A stretch of DNA of 64,000 nt from Flavobacterium sp. HJ-32-4 (GCF_022532105.1 NZ_CP092832.1:1765001-1829000); one strand, 5' to 3'; shown: positions 1 through 8,290, counted from the stretch's first letter. Translations and numbers: made by a program. The notes: generated by a model not told the origin, from the letters alone.

Positions 1-128
1 TCTTTACGCTCCGAACCGGAGATGTCCTGTTTACGGGAACACCGGAAGGCGTGGCGGCAGTGCAACCGGGCGATGTGCTGGAAGGCTTCCTGGAAGGTCA
101 GCAATTATTCAGGACCCAAATTAAGTAA
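1..128 (+). CDS. FAH-family hydrolase/isomerase, 3' end only
   Basis: The window opens inside this gene. Read from base 3, the last 41 codons contain the run [14 protein letters not shown], the conserved glycine-rich 'GD(V/I)(I/L)xTGTPxGV' segment that closes the active-site region of the fumarylacetoacetate hydrolase (FAH) fold. Enzymes of this fold cleave or isomerise acylpyruvates and related 2-oxo acids with a divalent metal in the cytoplasm. The substrate cannot be told from this fragment; in this phylum such genes are often annotated as acylpyruvase or oxaloacetate tautomerase. The stop codon TAA overlaps the next start by one base (TAATG), so the two genes are probably translated in sequence from one mRNA. 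The N-terminus and the metal ligands lie outside the window. Confidence 0.85.
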   Translation, partial: FTLRTGDVLFTGTPEGVAAVQPGDVLEGFLEGQQLFRTQIK

Positions 129-472
129 TGGCCATACATTATAACCTGGCGAAAGTGCACGCCATCTCCGACAACGACGACGCCTTCGTGCGCCAAATCC
201 TGACCCTTTTCATTACCGAAGTGCCGGAAGACCTGGCGGAGGTAAGGGAAGGTATCAAAGAGAAAGACTACCAACGCGCCTACGCGTTCGCACACAAAAT
301 TAAACCGACCTTTGACCTTCTCGGCATGACCGTCGCCTTCGACGAAATCCGCGCCGTGGAAGAGTGGACCAAACGACAGGGCAAAAAGAAGGAAATCAAA
401 GACACCTTCGATAGTATCGCGGAAAAGGTCGACAAGGCCTCGCGTGAAATCCGGAAGGACTTCGGTATCTGA
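128..472 (+). CDS. Hpt-domain phosphotransfer protein
   Basis: A 114-residue helical protein that is a single histidine-phosphotransfer (Hpt) domain. His56 lies in AFAHKIKPTFDLLGM, matching the Hpt pattern H-K-(I/L)-K-(P/G)-x3-x-(L/I)-G. Such proteins relay phosphate between the receiver domain of a hybrid histidine kinase and a second response regulator in the cytoplasm. No kinase or regulator is adjacent, so the partner is unknown; two kinase/regulator pairs occur later in the window (about 20 kb and 28 kb) but neither is a hybrid. It starts within the stop of the FAH gene and is followed 2 nt later by a secreted protein, so it belongs to the same transcription unit. Its complete length fits a stand-alone Hpt module. 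The family call is firm, the pathway is not. Confidence 0.85.
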   Translation: MAIHYNLAKVHAISDNDDAFVRQILTLFITEVPEDLAEVREGIKEKDYQRAYAFAHKIKPTFDLLGMTVAFDEIRAVEEWTKRQGKKKEIKDTFDSIAEKVDKASREIRKDFGI

Positions 473-474
473 TC

Positions 475-1131
475 ATGAAAAGAGCGCTTTTTTTGCTGTT
501 GTTGACCACGTCGGCATGGGCGCAGAAGGACTTTGCATTCGATTATATTGCCGAGTACGATTTCCGGATGACCGATTCGGCAAAGGTGGAAAAGCGTTGG
601 TTTTGGTTCAACTCACACGATAATTCGTATCGCCTGGAAATCATTGACACGGGCAGGGGTACTGTCCGTTGTTACTTCTACGAAATCAACGGCAAGACGT
701 CGACGTTCATCATGGACAAGGAGCAGTTTTTCGCCGGGGCGGCCTGCGCGACGAATTGCAAACTGGTCACCGATATGTTCCGCGACCGGTATTACCACGA
801 AGAAGACTACGCGCTCACGTCGGTCGATACGCTGGTAAACGGTACACCCCGGAAGCTGTTCACGGCAGCCAGTAAAGATCCCAAACGCGAGCAGCGAAAG
901 AAACTTGGAAAGGCTTGTTATATCTACGGCAACCAGCCCGAATTCGATAAACCGATGCTTATCCCGGCCATCGATTATTACCTGTGGAAACAGGATCCGA
1001 AATTCCCGGCCGGACTCCCCCTTGACCGCTACCAACTTACTTTCGAAGGCAAGCGCACGGTTTGGTACCACTTGGTGGAGTACGCCCCGTTGAAAGTCTA
1101 TTTTATCATCCCTAAAGAATGCGCCGACTGA
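475..1131 (+). CDS. secreted protein of unknown function
   Basis: A 218-residue protein starting with a classical signal peptide ([17 protein letters not shown], cleavage likely after AWA), so it is exported to the periplasm or beyond. The mature part is rich in aromatic residues and charged pairs, with two cysteine pairs (CATNC near residue 85 and single cysteines at the end), and shows no domain I recognise. There is no lipobox and no T9SS tail. It sits between the Hpt gene and cinA with spacings of 2 nt and 1 nt, which points to co-transcription, but those neighbours do not suggest a shared job. It could be a lineage-specific envelope protein; no catalytic motif is visible. Confidence 0.75.
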   Translation: MKRALFLLLLTTSAWAQKDFAFDYIAEYDFRMTDSAKVEKRWFWFNSHDNSYRLEIIDTGRGTVRCYFYEINGKTSTFIMDKEQFFAGAACATNCKLVTDMFRDRYYHEEDYALTSVDTLVNGTPRKLFTAASKDPKREQRKKLGKACYIYGNQPEFDKPMLIPAIDYYLWKQDPKFPAGLPLDRYQLTFEGKRTVWYHLVEYAPLKVYFIIPKECAD

Positions 1132-1132
1132 T

Positions 1133-2389
1133 ATGAAAGCAGCCATTATTACCATTGGAGACGAAATTTTGATCGGCCAGATTGTCGACAGCAACTCGGC
1201 CTATATGGCCAAAGCCCTCGACGCCATTGGCGTGGCGGTGTATGAAATGGCGTCGATTTCCGATTCGGGCGACCATATCCGGGAGACGTTTGCCTACTAC
1301 CAGGATGTAGTGGACATCGTATTGGTGACCGGCGGACTCGGGCCGACCAAAGACGATATCACCAAAAAAATCATCTGCGAGTATTTTGACGATACGCTGG
1401 TAACGGATGAAGCCGTATTGGCCCACGTTACCCGCCTCATCGAGCAGTATTTCAAACGTCCGATCACCCAACTCAACCGCGACCAGGCGTTGGTGCCCTC
1501 AAAAGCGGTAGTGCTGCACAACGAATACGGCACCGCGCCGGGCATCTGGATGCGGAAAGACAAGACGGTATTCGTCTTCATGCCGGGCGTGCCGTTTGAA
1601 ATGAAAGGACTGATGGAGAAATCGGTCATCCCACGCATACAGGCCGAGTTCGAGCGGCCGTTCATCCTCCACAAAACCCTCCTGACCTATGGCATGGGTG
1701 AAAGCCTGCTGGCCGAAACCATTGCCACGTGGGAAGAAAACCTGCCCGAAACAATCAAGTTGGCCTACCTTCCGGCGCCCGGTCGTGTGCGGCTGCGGTT
1801 GTCGGCCCGCGGGCGCGACAAGGCCGCACTCGAACGCATTATCGACGAGCAGGTAGCCCTCTTGCAGCCGCTCATCGGGCACATCATCACCGGGTTTGAG
1901 GATGGGGAGACCATTGAAGTGACAGCCGGAAAACTCCTGGCGCAAAAAGGCCTCACCCTTGCGCTGGGCGAAAGCTGCACCGGTGGTCGCATCGCGCAGA
2001 TGCTGACGTCGGTACCCGGCGCGTCGGCCTACTTCCGCGGTGGTGTAGTCAGTTACACGAAAGAAGCCAAGATCGATCTGCTGGGCGTGAACCCCGATAC
2101 GATAGCGGCCCATACGGTCGTGAGCGCCGCCGTAGCCGAAGAAATGGCACAGGGCGCCCAAGGCCGGTTCGGGTCTGATTACGGTATCGGCGTCACCGGA
2201 AATGCCGGCCCCACGACCGATGACACCAGCGAAGAAGTGGGTACGGTGTATATCGCGCTCGCCACTCCGGAAGGCGTGGTATCCGAGCGTTTTTCCATGG
2301 GCCAACCCCGTGCGAAGGTCATCGAACGCGCGGCGGTAAAAGCACTGGAAATGCTGCAAAAAGAAATTTTTAAAAATGTCGGGGCATAA
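1133..2389 (+). CDS. cinA: CinA family protein (competence/damage-inducible protein A; NMN amidase-type C-terminus)
   Basis: A 418-residue two-domain protein of the usual CinA length. The N-terminal half is the MoCF-biosynthesis-like domain ([15 protein letters not shown] at residues 7-21; [14 protein letters not shown] near 64-77). The C-terminal half (from about residue 260) is the PncC amidase domain with [20 protein letters not shown] and GVTGNAGP. The C-terminal domain deamidates nicotinamide mononucleotide in pyridine-nucleotide salvage; the N-terminal domain of related proteins hydrolyses ADP-ribose. The start lies 1 nt after the preceding stop. It is upstream of rpmB, an order I know from other Flavobacteriia. 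The name reflects competence regulons of Gram-positive bacteria; a competence role here is not implied. Confidence 0.95.
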   Translation: MKAAIITIGDEILIGQIVDSNSAYMAKALDAIGVAVYEMASISDSGDHIRETFAYYQDVVDIVLVTGGLGPTKDDITKKIICEYFDDTLVTDEAVLAHVTRLIEQYFKRPITQLNRDQALVPSKAVVLHNEYGTAPGIWMRKDKTVFVFMPGVPFEMKGLMEKSVIPRIQAEFERPFILHKTLLTYGMGESLLAETIATWEENLPETIKLAYLPAPGRVRLRLSARGRDKAALERIIDEQVALLQPLIGHIITGFEDGETIEVTAGKLLAQKGLTLALGESCTGGRIAQMLTSVPGASAYFRGGVVSYTKEAKIDLLGVNPDTIAAHTVVSAAVAEEMAQGAQGRFGSDYGIGVTGNAGPTTDDTSEEVGTVYIALATPEGVVSERFSMGQPRAKVIERAAVKALEMLQKEIFKNVGA

Positions 2390-2458
2390 TTTTGCTGTAA
2401 CGTTTCTTTTTCTTTTCTTTGCACCCTGATTTTGAATAACGAATAAACGATACGAGTC

Positions 2459-2695
2459 ATGTCAAGAGTTTGTGCACTTACGGGAAAGAAGGCGATGGTC
2501 GGGAACAACGTATCCCACGCCATGAACAAGACCAAAAGGAAGTTTTCCGTAAACCTGGTAAAGAAGCGTTTTTACCTGGCGGAAGAAGGTCGCTGGATTA
2601 CCCTGCGTGTAGCCGCTTCTACGATCAAGACTATCAACAAAAACGGAATTGAAGCGGTACTGAAGCAAGCGAAAGCGGACGGTTTCGTTAAGTAA
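2459..2695 (+). CDS. rpmB: 50S ribosomal protein L28
   Basis: A 78-residue basic protein with the L28 hallmark start MSRVCALTGKKAMVGNNVSHA (the CxxTGKK/GNNVSHA block) followed by the conserved NKTKRKF segment. L28 is a component of the large ribosomal subunit and is needed for its assembly. The first cysteine of the zinc-binding form (CxxTG) is present, but the second CxxC pair is not, so this is a zinc-free version. It begins a tight cluster with rpmG and the DUF4295 gene (21 and 6 nt gaps). The 69-nt space before it contains a T-rich stretch ending in TTTGCACC at about 2419-2426, a plausible but imperfect promoter. Confidence 0.97.
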   Translation: MSRVCALTGKKAMVGNNVSHAMNKTKRKFSVNLVKKRFYLAEEGRWITLRVAASTIKTINKNGIEAVLKQAKADGFVK

Positions 2696-2716
2696 TTCCC
2701 TTAATACACGAGCAAG

Positions 2717-2899
2717 ATGGCAAAGAAAGGCAACAGAATCCAGGTAATTTTGGAGTGCACCGAGCACAAGACTTCAGGTGTACCAGGGACATCCCGCTAT
2801 ATTACGACAAAGAATAAAAAGAATACTCCGGACCGTCTGGAGATCAAAAAATTCAACCCGATCCTGAAAAGGGTAACCGTTCACAAAGAAATCAAGTAA
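2717..2899 (+). CDS. rpmG: 50S ribosomal protein L33
   Basis: A 60-residue basic protein matching L33: [21 protein letters not shown], then [24 protein letters not shown]33 is a small large-subunit protein near the E site. Only one cysteine of the zinc-binding CxxC pairs is left (ILECTEH), so this is a zinc-independent form, as for the neighbouring L28. It lies between rpmB and the DUF4295 gene, the standard order in Bacteroidota, and is surely co-transcribed with them. Confidence 0.97.
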
Positions 2900-2905
2900 T
2901 ACGTC

Positions 2906-3058
2906 ATGGCAAAGAAAACCGTAGCAACCCTGCAAACGCAGTCGAAAAGGCTGACCAAAGCGATCAAAATGGTAAAATCGCCTAAGACAGGTGCGTACAC
3001 GTTCGTTGAAAGCGTCATGGCGCCCGAACTGGTGGACGATTTCCTGAAAAAGAAATAA
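2906..3058 (+). CDS. DUF4295 family small basic protein
   Basis: A 50-residue ORF beginning MAKKTVATLQTQSKRLTKA and ending VDDFLKKK. It lies 6 nt after rpmG and has the composition of a ribosome-associated protein (about a quarter Lys/Arg). The sequence and the position directly behind rpmB-rpmG match DUF4295, a Bacteroidota-specific family always linked to these ribosomal genes. Its function is unknown; association with the ribosome is an inference from composition and context. The ORF is closed by a hairpin terminator at 3081-3105. Confidence 0.9.
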   Translation: MAKKTVATLQTQSKRLTKAIKMVKSPKTGAYTFVESVMAPELVDDFLKKK

Positions 3059-3080
3059 GATCGTATCGACCTCATACAGA

Positions 3081-3105
3081 AGCTGCTCTATCGGGCGGCT
3101 TTTTT
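3081..3105 (+). terminator. rho-independent terminator after rpmB-rpmG-DUF4295
   Basis: Stem AGCTGCTC (3081-3088) pairs with GGGCGGCT (3093-3100) with two G-U pairs and a 4-nt loop, followed by a run of T. It closes the ribosomal-protein unit, so ftsY needs its own promoter or read-through. Confidence 0.7.
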
Positions 3106-3199
3106 GTTGGATACGGGTGAGCGAATCATATGAGGATTCGTGCAAACACCACTCCTTTCAATAGGTATCCCTATCCACATCCAATTTCCGTATATTTGT

Positions 3200-3342
3200 G
3201 CAGCAATTCCGGCTCTCCGTTGCAAGTCCTCGCCCCACCGCCGGTTTTTTGTGGCCTTGGCATCGGCTTCCGTTGGTCGCCGCGCCAAAACCCAAAAACC
3301 ACGGCCGTTCGGCTCCGGGCTTTCCACTGCGATCCGGGCTGC
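3200..3342. repeat. dispersed palindromic intergenic element, copy 1
   Basis: A 143-bp non-coding element in the spacer before ftsY. It shares long blocks, in the same order and direction, with 23843-23986 in front of rimO: TGCAAGTCCTCGCC and CGGCTCCGGGCTTTCC, plus GCAGC/GCTGC ends. Its ends are inverted (GCAGC...GCTGC), and internal arms around a GGTTTT/AAAACC pair can fold back, so the transcript would form a long imperfect hairpin. The bases just before it (TATATTTG at 3191-3198) look like the phylum's -7 promoter box. No protein is encoded; apparent reading frames through it are by-products. Confidence 0.7.
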
Positions 3343-3353
3343 GATGAGTGAGA

Positions 3354-3430
3354 AAATTAGCGAATTAGCGAATTAGCGAATTATGCGGTTTTCCATTCGC
3401 TAATCCGCTAATTGTCACATTCGCTAATTG
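3354..3430. repeat. inverted AATTAGCG arrays abutting ftsY
   Basis: Three and a half copies of an 8-bp unit (AATTAGCG) at 3354-3383 are followed after about 10 nt by the reverse complement (ATTCGCTAAT, CCGCTAATTG, ATTCGCTAATTG) at 3393-3430. The arms can pair into one hairpin that ends 2 nt before the ftsY ATG, so it overlaps where a ribosome-binding site would be. Confidence 0.75.
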
Positions 3431-3432
3431 AA

Positions 3433-4407
3433 ATGAGCTTCTTCAAACGCTTCTTCTCCTCCGATAAACCCGTCCTGAAAGACGAGGAAAAACAAACCCT
3501 CGACAAAGGACTCGAAAAGTCGAAAACCTCCTTTTTCTCGAAACTCGCCAAGGCCGTAGCCGGAAAGTCGAGTGTAGACGATGAGGTACTCGATAACCTT
3601 GAAGAGATCCTTGTCAATTCCGACGTGGGTGTCAACACGACACTTAAAATCATCGAGCGCATCGAACGTCGGGTGGCGGAAGACAAATACCTGGGCACCG
3701 ACGAACTCAACCAAATCCTACGCGAGGAAATCGCATCCTTGTTGTCGGAAACCGATTCAGGTGAAGCAACCGAATTCGTCATTCCCACTGGTAAAAAACC
3801 GTATGTCATTATGGTGGTAGGTGTCAATGGTGTGGGTAAGACCACGACCATTGGAAAACTCGCCAACCAGTTCAAAAAAGCCGGATACAGCGTCGTCCTG
3901 GGCGCCGCCGATACCTTCCGTGCCGCCGCCATCGACCAGCTCCAGATTTGGGCCGATCGCGTGGGCGTGCCCATCGTGAAACAGCAAATGGGCAGTGATC
4001 CGGCCTCCGTAGCCTTCGATACACTACAATCGGCTGTCAACCAGAACGCCGACGTCGTGATCATCGACACCGCCGGTCGCCTTCACAACAAAGTGAACCT
4101 GATGAACGAGCTGTCGAAAGTGAAACGCGTGATGCAGAAAGTCGTAGGCGATGCCCCGCATGATGTCCTGCTCGTCCTTGATGGTTCCACAGGCCAAAAT
4201 GCATTTGAACAGGCCAAACAGTTTACGGCTGCTACGGAAGTCACATGCCTCGCCGTTACAAAACTCGACGGCACCGCAAAGGGCGGCGTGGTAATCGGAA
4301 TTTCCGACCAGTTCCGCATTCCGGTCAAATATATCGGTGTCGGAGAAGGCATCGAAGATTTACAGGTCTTCAACAAATACGAATTCGTCGACTCGTTCTT
4401 TAAATGA
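3433..4407 (+). CDS. ftsY: signal recognition particle receptor FtsY
   Basis: A 324-residue SRP-GTPase, the receptor that docks ribosome-nascent-chain-SRP complexes at the inner membrane. An N-domain helical bundle (about 20-110) precedes the G domain: G1 [10 protein letters not shown] (130-139), the ADTFRAAA insertion-box start (159-166), DTAGR (212-216), [10 protein letters not shown] (about 273-282), and the C-terminal [12 protein letters not shown]. It is a compact FtsY without the long acidic A-domain of Enterobacteria, normal for this phylum. I use the ATG at 3433 (MSFFKRFF) rather than a TTG seven codons upstream, because that extension lies in the AATTAGCG repeat. Its stop overlaps the next small ORF (ATGA). 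The preceding hairpin could hinder initiation. Confidence 0.96.
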   Translation: MSFFKRFFSSDKPVLKDEEKQTLDKGLEKSKTSFFSKLAKAVAGKSSVDDEVLDNLEEILVNSDVGVNTTLKIIERIERRVAEDKYLGTDELNQILREEIASLLSETDSGEATEFVIPTGKKPYVIMVVGVNGVGKTTTIGKLANQFKKAGYSVVLGAADTFRAAAIDQLQIWADRVGVPIVKQQMGSDPASVAFDTLQSAVNQNADVVIIDTAGRLHNKVNLMNELSKVKRVMQKVVGDAPHDVLLVLDGSTGQNAFEQAKQFTAATEVTCLAVTKLDGTAKGGVVIGISDQFRIPVKYIGVGEGIEDLQVFNKYEFVDSFFK

Positions 4408-4577
4408 TGTTCCGTCGTTTGAAGCCGCTGCATCTGTACGTGATTTTCATCGCGTTGATACTTGTTTCGCGACTTTTTGAGGAGTGGGGTATTACCGTGG
4501 TGCGCTATCTTTTTGTCGCCGCTGGTTTTTGGTTTTTTATCCTCGCATTGGTTCGGTATTTCCGAAAGGGAGAATAA
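4404..4577 (+). CDS. small two-TM membrane protein overlapping ftsY
   Basis: A 57-residue ORF ([15 protein letters not shown]...) whose ATG overlaps the ftsY stop in the sequence ATGATG/TGA, a classic translational-coupling arrangement. It has two hydrophobic stretches (about residues 11-22 and 33-50) joined by a short RLFEEWG loop, and a basic end (RYFRKGE), so a small inner-membrane hairpin is likely. No family is recognised. The coupling with the SRP receptor gives weak support for a role in membrane insertion. It is short enough to be missed by automatic gene callers; I rate it real because of the overlap, the coherent hydrophobic pattern and the clean stop. Confidence 0.55.
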   Translation: MMFRRLKPLHLYVIFIALILVSRLFEEWGITVVRYLFVAAGFWFFILALVRYFRKGE

Positions 4578-4650
4578 GGGGCTGCGTTATTTTTTTGTGT
4601 GCGTGTAGGGTTGTGGAAGATTTTTCTTAGTTTCACAAAAAATCTTCACT

Positions 4651-5910
4651 ATGAGGCCGTTTTTATACCTCCTTCTCCTTTCTTTTTCGTCCTTCGCACA
4701 AACCAAATTCCTTGACGGTTATTATATTAACCAACAAGGAATCCGGACGGAATGCCTTCTCGCGGTTGTCGATTATGACAACCTGAATGATGTGGGGACA
4801 CAACTACGGTTCAGGAAGAACGCGGATGCTCCTGTCGAAACCATTAGTATGTCGGATGTAAAGGAATTAGGCATTGGACAGGCGATGAAGTTTATCCGGG
4901 CAGAAGTGGAAGTAGAGGATAGTTCCCTTTATGACACGTCGTTATCCGTCTCGGGAGAACCTATTTGGAAAATCAAAAACCTCTTGCTCCGTTTATGGGT
5001 GGAAGGCAATGCCTCACTCTATTCCTATCAGTTTGAAAAGGGAGAGAAGTTCTTTTTTTCAGTAGCCGACAAAAGCATTCCCATCACCCAATTGCTTTTT
5101 ATGCGCTGGCGTCCGTCGAAGGATGTTTTTAAGGAGCGAAAAGATTACCAGCAACAGCTCTATCAGAACCTCGGTTGCATAGGCTGGTCGATTGCCGACT
5201 TCACGAAATTGGCATATGCCGAACGCGACCTGCGGGAGTTTTTTGAACAGGCGAACGCAAAATGCAGCGTTGGCAAGCCCTTTACCGTTTTTCGAAACAA
5301 TGTTGATAACCGTTTTCAAGTACGTTTGTCCGCAGAGATGGGATTGCGAACGATAAACCTGGAAGTTTCGAGCACATTCGGAAGGATAATCAACGAATCA
5401 TATCGCTCAATCAGTCCGGGGGTTGAATTTGAAGTCGTAGCACTGTCCGGTAGACTGACAGGCGTCATTGGCCTCGATTTTTTTAAGATAGACGATAGCC
5501 CTCCCTCAGTTATAACGCGAACATCAGGAGCCTCCGTTTACTACGAAACCCAGCCCCGGGTCAATCTTTGGGCAATTAATATCCCAATCGGTTTACGCCT
5601 TTATGCATGGAATACGCCACGAAACAAGCTTTTTTTGGATGCTTCCGTAGTTTTTTGCCGGCCAGAAGGATACTTTTCGCAGGACGTTCGAATGTATGTG
5701 TTTGACGAAGTGACCGCGGTGCAGCGTTTCAAGTCGACGGCGGATCCGAATTTTAGCTTCAATTTTGGCGCCGGTTATACCTTCAATAGCAAGTGGGGCG
5801 CCCGGGTTGTATTGGCAACACAAAAAAATTATTTTGTTAATATCGCTACTGGCAATTCTGAGGCGATCTCCAACGATATGAGGTTCGCATTACGCTATAC
5901 TTTCTACTAA
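4651..5910 (+). CDS. outer-membrane beta-barrel-like protein
   Basis: A 419-residue secreted protein. A signal peptide (MRPFLYLLLLSFSSFAQ) precedes an N-terminal segment of unknown fold. From about residue 200 on, the sequence alternates polar and hydrophobic residues in strand-sized blocks (FQVRLSAEMGLRTINLEV, LTGVIGLDFFKI, FSFNFGAGYTFNSKWGARVVLA) and ends in an aromatic residue (MRFALRYTFY). This pattern fits an outer-membrane beta-barrel of about 8-12 strands that ends with the BAM recognition aromatic. No transporter or protease motif is visible. It has no close operon partner upstream (73 nt after the small ORF) and it runs convergently into the serine hydrolase gene, with a 4-bp overlap of the two 3' ends. 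Confidence 0.7.
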   Translation: MRPFLYLLLLSFSSFAQTKFLDGYYINQQGIRTECLLAVVDYDNLNDVGTQLRFRKNADAPVETISMSDVKELGIGQAMKFIRAEVEVEDSSLYDTSLSVSGEPIWKIKNLLLRLWVEGNASLYSYQFEKGEKFFFSVADKSIPITQLLFMRWRPSKDVFKERKDYQQQLYQNLGCIGWSIADFTKLAYAERDLREFFEQANAKCSVGKPFTVFRNNVDNRFQVRLSAEMGLRTINLEVSSTFGRIINESYRSISPGVEFEVVALSGRLTGVIGLDFFKIDDSPPSVITRTSGASVYYETQPRVNLWAINIPIGLRLYAWNTPRNKLFLDASVVFCRPEGYFSQDVRMYVFDEVTAVQRFKSTADPNFSFNFGAGYTFNSKWGARVVLATQKNYFVNIATGNSEAISNDMRFALRYTFY

Positions 5911-6980
5911 CGTATCAGCGCCGATATCTTTTCCCACAGCACTTCGTCAAAATCCGATAATGCCAGATTGACATCGTCTGCCGCATCACCCATGCGTACA
6001 ATCACCATTTTTTTTGAGGGGACCACGTAAATCTTCTGGTCATTCTTACCTAAAGCCATATACATGTCGGAAGGCCCTGATGGAATAACGCTACCAGCGA
6101 ATTCATATTGGGTTTGGGGTAGGTGATAGGTTGATTTACCATTCAGCCACCAAAGAAAGCCATACGCCTCATTAATGTTTTGTGAGGTTGTGGTAGCATC
6201 GTGGAAAAACGAACTGTTGACAATCGTCTGGGTGTCCCATTTACCCTGGTGAAGGGCCAAGAGGCCGAAACGGGCCATGCTGCGGGTAGTGCTCCAATAC
6301 ACGATATTATCGCCTGAAACCACCCAGGTGCCGGTCATACCGATCTTGTCGCGCAGCCGCGAGTTGAAGTATTCGTTATACGACATTCCGGTCGCCTCGG
6401 CCACCACGTCCTGAAGTTTTACAAATACGTTGTGATAGGCCCACCGCGTGCCTGCATCTGCCTTATACGTGAGGCAGTCTGGCGTAACACAGTCGCCATT
6501 GGCCAGGTCCTCAATACCAGACGTCATGGTCAGCAAGTGCCGGTTGGTAATCAGATTTTCTTTCGCAAGTGGCATACTGGTCCAGCCGGTACCCAAATAC
6601 TCCGATACTCGATCCCCTCGGCTGACAAAGCCTTCCTGTTCCGTAATGCCGAATGTAGTCGCGGTGAGCGTTTTTCCGGCGCTTGCCCAATACCACGGAC
6701 TTGTGGCGGTATGACCATTGAAATAGTGTTCGACCACTATGCGTCCGTTCACGAGTATCATAAAGCTTTTTGAATGTTTCAACTCGAGGTAGTCGAGTAG
6801 GGGTTGCAACGCGGTTTCGTCCCATCCCAATGAGGCCGCTGTTTTGGTTTCCCATTCTGTGCCGGTCAGCGGCGGGAAATAGGCAGCTTCGGGCTGTGGC
6901 TCGGGAGAAGTCGTGGTGTCAGAAGAGGAGCTGCATGAGAGTAAAGCAAGCAGGCCAATAAGGAAAGAAATGGGTCGCAT
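5907..6980 (-). CDS. serine hydrolase lipoprotein, class C beta-lactamase fold
   Basis: A 357-residue lipoprotein. The start at 6980 (MRPISFLIGLLALLSC) places a lipobox LLSC with Cys16; an upstream in-frame start would bury the signal peptide. The catalytic domain carries the S-x-x-K motif S100AGK103 (WASAGKT) and the Y-x-N motif Y182HN184 of penicillin-binding-protein-like serine hydrolases; a C-terminal HxG/KTG-type strand motif is not clear. Members act as esterases, D-amino-acid peptidases or beta-lactamase-like hydrolases in the periplasm or on the surface; which applies cannot be read here. There is no sign that it gives antibiotic resistance. The gene is divergent from the small lipoprotein gene at 7055. 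Confidence 0.85.
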   Translation of the reverse strand: MRPISFLIGLLALLSCSSSSDTTTSPEPQPEAAYFPPLTGTEWETKTAASLGWDETALQPLLDYLELKHSKSFMILVNGRIVVEHYFNGHTATSPWYWASAGKTLTATTFGITEQEGFVSRGDRVSEYLGTGWTSMPLAKENLITNRHLLTMTSGIEDLANGDCVTPDCLTYKADAGTRWAYHNVFVKLQDVVAEATGMSYNEYFNSRLRDKIGMTGTWVVSGDNIVYWSTTRSMARFGLLALHQGKWDTQTIVNSSFFHDATTTSQNINEAYGFLWWLNGKSTYHLPQTQYEFAGSVIPSGPSDMYMALGKNDQKIYVVPSKKMVIVRMGDAADDVNLALSDFDEVLWEKISALIR

Positions 6981-7019
6981 AGGTATGTTTTCAGGGTAGA
7001 CGCCAAAAGTATCAAATAG

Positions 7020-7050
7020 TTTGAAAGCCATCCCTGAAATCGTACTTTTG
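7020..7050 (+). promoter_or_regulatory. Bacteroidota-type promoter for the 7055 lipoprotein
   Basis: TTTG at 7020-7023 is separated by 19 bp from TACTTTTG at 7043-7050, which matches the phylum consensus TTTG-N17-20-TAnnTTTG for the primary sigma factor. The ATG of the lipoprotein follows at 7055, so the leader would be only a few bases or absent. Confidence 0.65.
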
Positions 7051-7054
7051 TAGT

Positions 7055-7471
7055 ATGCGAAATCTGGTGTTGGTAATGATGGTCGGCCTTTTGTATGCCT
7101 GTTCACCCGAGGTGAAACGGTCTGATGTGGCCCAACTTAAAGGGTATTGGGAGATTGCCTTTGTGGAGGCGCCCGGACAACAGAAGAAAGAATACAAGGT
7201 GAACCCCATGGTCGATTATTTCGAGTTGAAGGGAGGCAAGGGCATCCGGCGTAAAGTCATGCCGCAATTTGACGGCAGGTTCATCGATGCCTCGCTTCCG
7301 GAAGACGTAAGGGCCGTCGACAGTGCAGGTGCGGTGTATCTTTCCTTTCGTACGCGCTATTCCAAGTGGAGCGAGCAGGTACTTGATGTGTCTGAGAATA
7401 CATTAGTACTTCGCAACAAGCAGGGGATTGAATACCACTACAAGAAGTTCGAACCATTCAACATCAAATAA
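7055..7471 (+). CDS. small lipoprotein, lipocalin-like
   Basis: A 138-residue lipoprotein: signal peptide MRNLVLVMMVGLLYAC with the lipobox LYAC (Cys16). The early LKGYWEIAFVE resembles the GxW strand that opens lipocalin-like domains (LxGxWxI), and the length suits a single small beta-barrel with alternating strands. Binding of a hydrophobic ligand is an inference from that motif alone. Its stop overlaps the start of the DUF721 gene by one base (TAATG), so the two are translated together; this trio with ndk nearby recurs in Flavobacteriia as far as I know. Expression probably comes from the promoter at 7020-7050. Confidence 0.7.
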   Translation: MRNLVLVMMVGLLYACSPEVKRSDVAQLKGYWEIAFVEAPGQQKKEYKVNPMVDYFELKGGKGIRRKVMPQFDGRFIDASLPEDVRAVDSAGAVYLSFRTRYSKWSEQVLDVSENTLVLRNKQGIEYHYKKFEPFNIK

Positions 7472-7767
7472 TGGCCAAACGCATCAGCAACGAAGGTTCC
7501 CTGGGCGATGTCCTGAAGGAAATCATCCAGTCCCACCATCTTCAGGGAGGCATTGACGATGTGTTGGTTCGCAACGCGTGGAAATCCCTCATGGGAAATG
7601 GGGTCAATACCTACACGCGTGGCCTTACGTTAAAGGGTTCGGTTCTGCATGTCGAGCTTACGTCCTCCGTACTTCGGGAAGAACTGTCCTACGGGAAAGA
7701 CAAAATCATCCGTCTGCTGAATGACGAAGTGGGCCGTGAGGTCGTATCGTCGGTAGTATTGCGATAA
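7471..7767 (+). CDS. DUF721 (DciA-like) protein
   Basis: A 98-residue protein with the DUF721 pattern: an N-terminal helix (SLGDVLKEIIQSHHLQGGIDDVLVRNAWKSLMG) followed by the strand block LTLKGSVLHVELTSSVLREELSYGKDKIIRLLNDEVG. In other bacteria the DUF721 domain is the core of DciA, which helps load the replicative helicase DnaB at the origin. Its KH-like fold also suits general nucleic-acid binding. In this phylum the function is untested. It begins in the stop codon of the lipoprotein gene and ends 4 nt before the shared terminator, so it is the last gene of the unit. Confidence 0.8.
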   Translation: MAKRISNEGSLGDVLKEIIQSHHLQGGIDDVLVRNAWKSLMGNGVNTYTRGLTLKGSVLHVELTSSVLREELSYGKDKIIRLLNDEVGREVVSSVVLR

Positions 7768-7771
7768 AAAA

Positions 7772-7793
7772 AGGCCGTCCCGAAAGACAGCCT
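7772..7793. terminator. bidirectional terminator between DUF721 gene and ndk
   Basis: AGGCCGTC (7772-7779) pairs with GACAGCCT (7786-7793), with one G-U pair; A-runs lie before it and T-runs after it, so it can serve both converging genes. Confidence 0.65.
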
Positions 7794-7815
7794 CTTTTAT
7801 ACGATACGATTCCGA

Positions 7816-8235
7816 TTAGAATTGCTCCCGTCCAGCGAAATGGAACGCGCTTTCAATGGCTGCGTTTTCATCGCTATCCGATCCGTGGATGGCATTTTCA
7901 CCAATAGAAGTGGCATATGCCTTGCGGATGGTTCCTTCGGCTGCATCGGCCGGGTTGGTCGATCCAATCAGCGTACGGAAGTCTTCCACTGCATTCTCTT
8001 TTTCAAGAATGGCTGCTACGATCGGTCCGCGTGTCATGAACTCAACGAGTTCGCCGAAAAACGGACGGGCAGCGTGCACCGCGTAAAACGCCTGGGCATC
8101 AGCGGTTGTCATTTGGGTGAGTTTCAGTGCGACGATCTTGAATCCTGCATTGGTGATCATGGCAAGGATGTTACCGATATGTCCGTTTTCAACAGCATCC
8201 GGCTTGATCATCGTAAAAGTTCTGTTTGTAGCCAT
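7816..8235 (-). CDS. ndk: nucleoside diphosphate kinase
   Basis: A 139-residue enzyme of normal family length that transfers the gamma-phosphate of ATP to NDPs through a phosphohistidine, balancing NTP pools in the cytoplasm. It shows [16 protein letters not shown] at the start (the KPDxV motif), [18 protein letters not shown], and the catalytic NAIHGSDS with His117. Expression comes from a good promoter on the minus strand (8256-8285). It is convergent with the DUF721 gene. Confidence 0.97.
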   Translation of the reverse strand: MATNRTFTMIKPDAVENGHIGNILAMITNAGFKIVALKLTQMTTADAQAFYAVHAARPFFGELVEFMTRGPIVAAILEKENAVEDFRTLIGSTNPADAAEGTIRKAYATSIGENAIHGSDSDENAAIESAFHFAGREQF

Positions 8236-8255
8236 TTTATTTTTAAAATTTGGTG

Positions 8256-8285
8256 CAAAAGTAGTCTTTTTTGTGCGAATTCAAA
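8256..8285 (-). promoter_or_regulatory. promoter of ndk
   Basis: On the minus strand TTTG (8285-8282) is followed after 18 bp by TACTTTTG (8263-8256), the phylum's TTTG-N17-20-TAnnTTTG pattern. The ndk ATG is 20 nt further on. Confidence 0.65.
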
Positions 8286-8290
8286 CAAAA

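Noticed and set aside
1499..2359. 286-codon minus-strand frame inside cinA
   Set aside because: Antisense shadow of a confidently identified gene.
5907..6980. Antibiotic-resistance beta-lactamase
   Set aside because: Only the general serine-hydrolase motifs are seen; lipoprotein and family features do not indicate a resistance enzyme.
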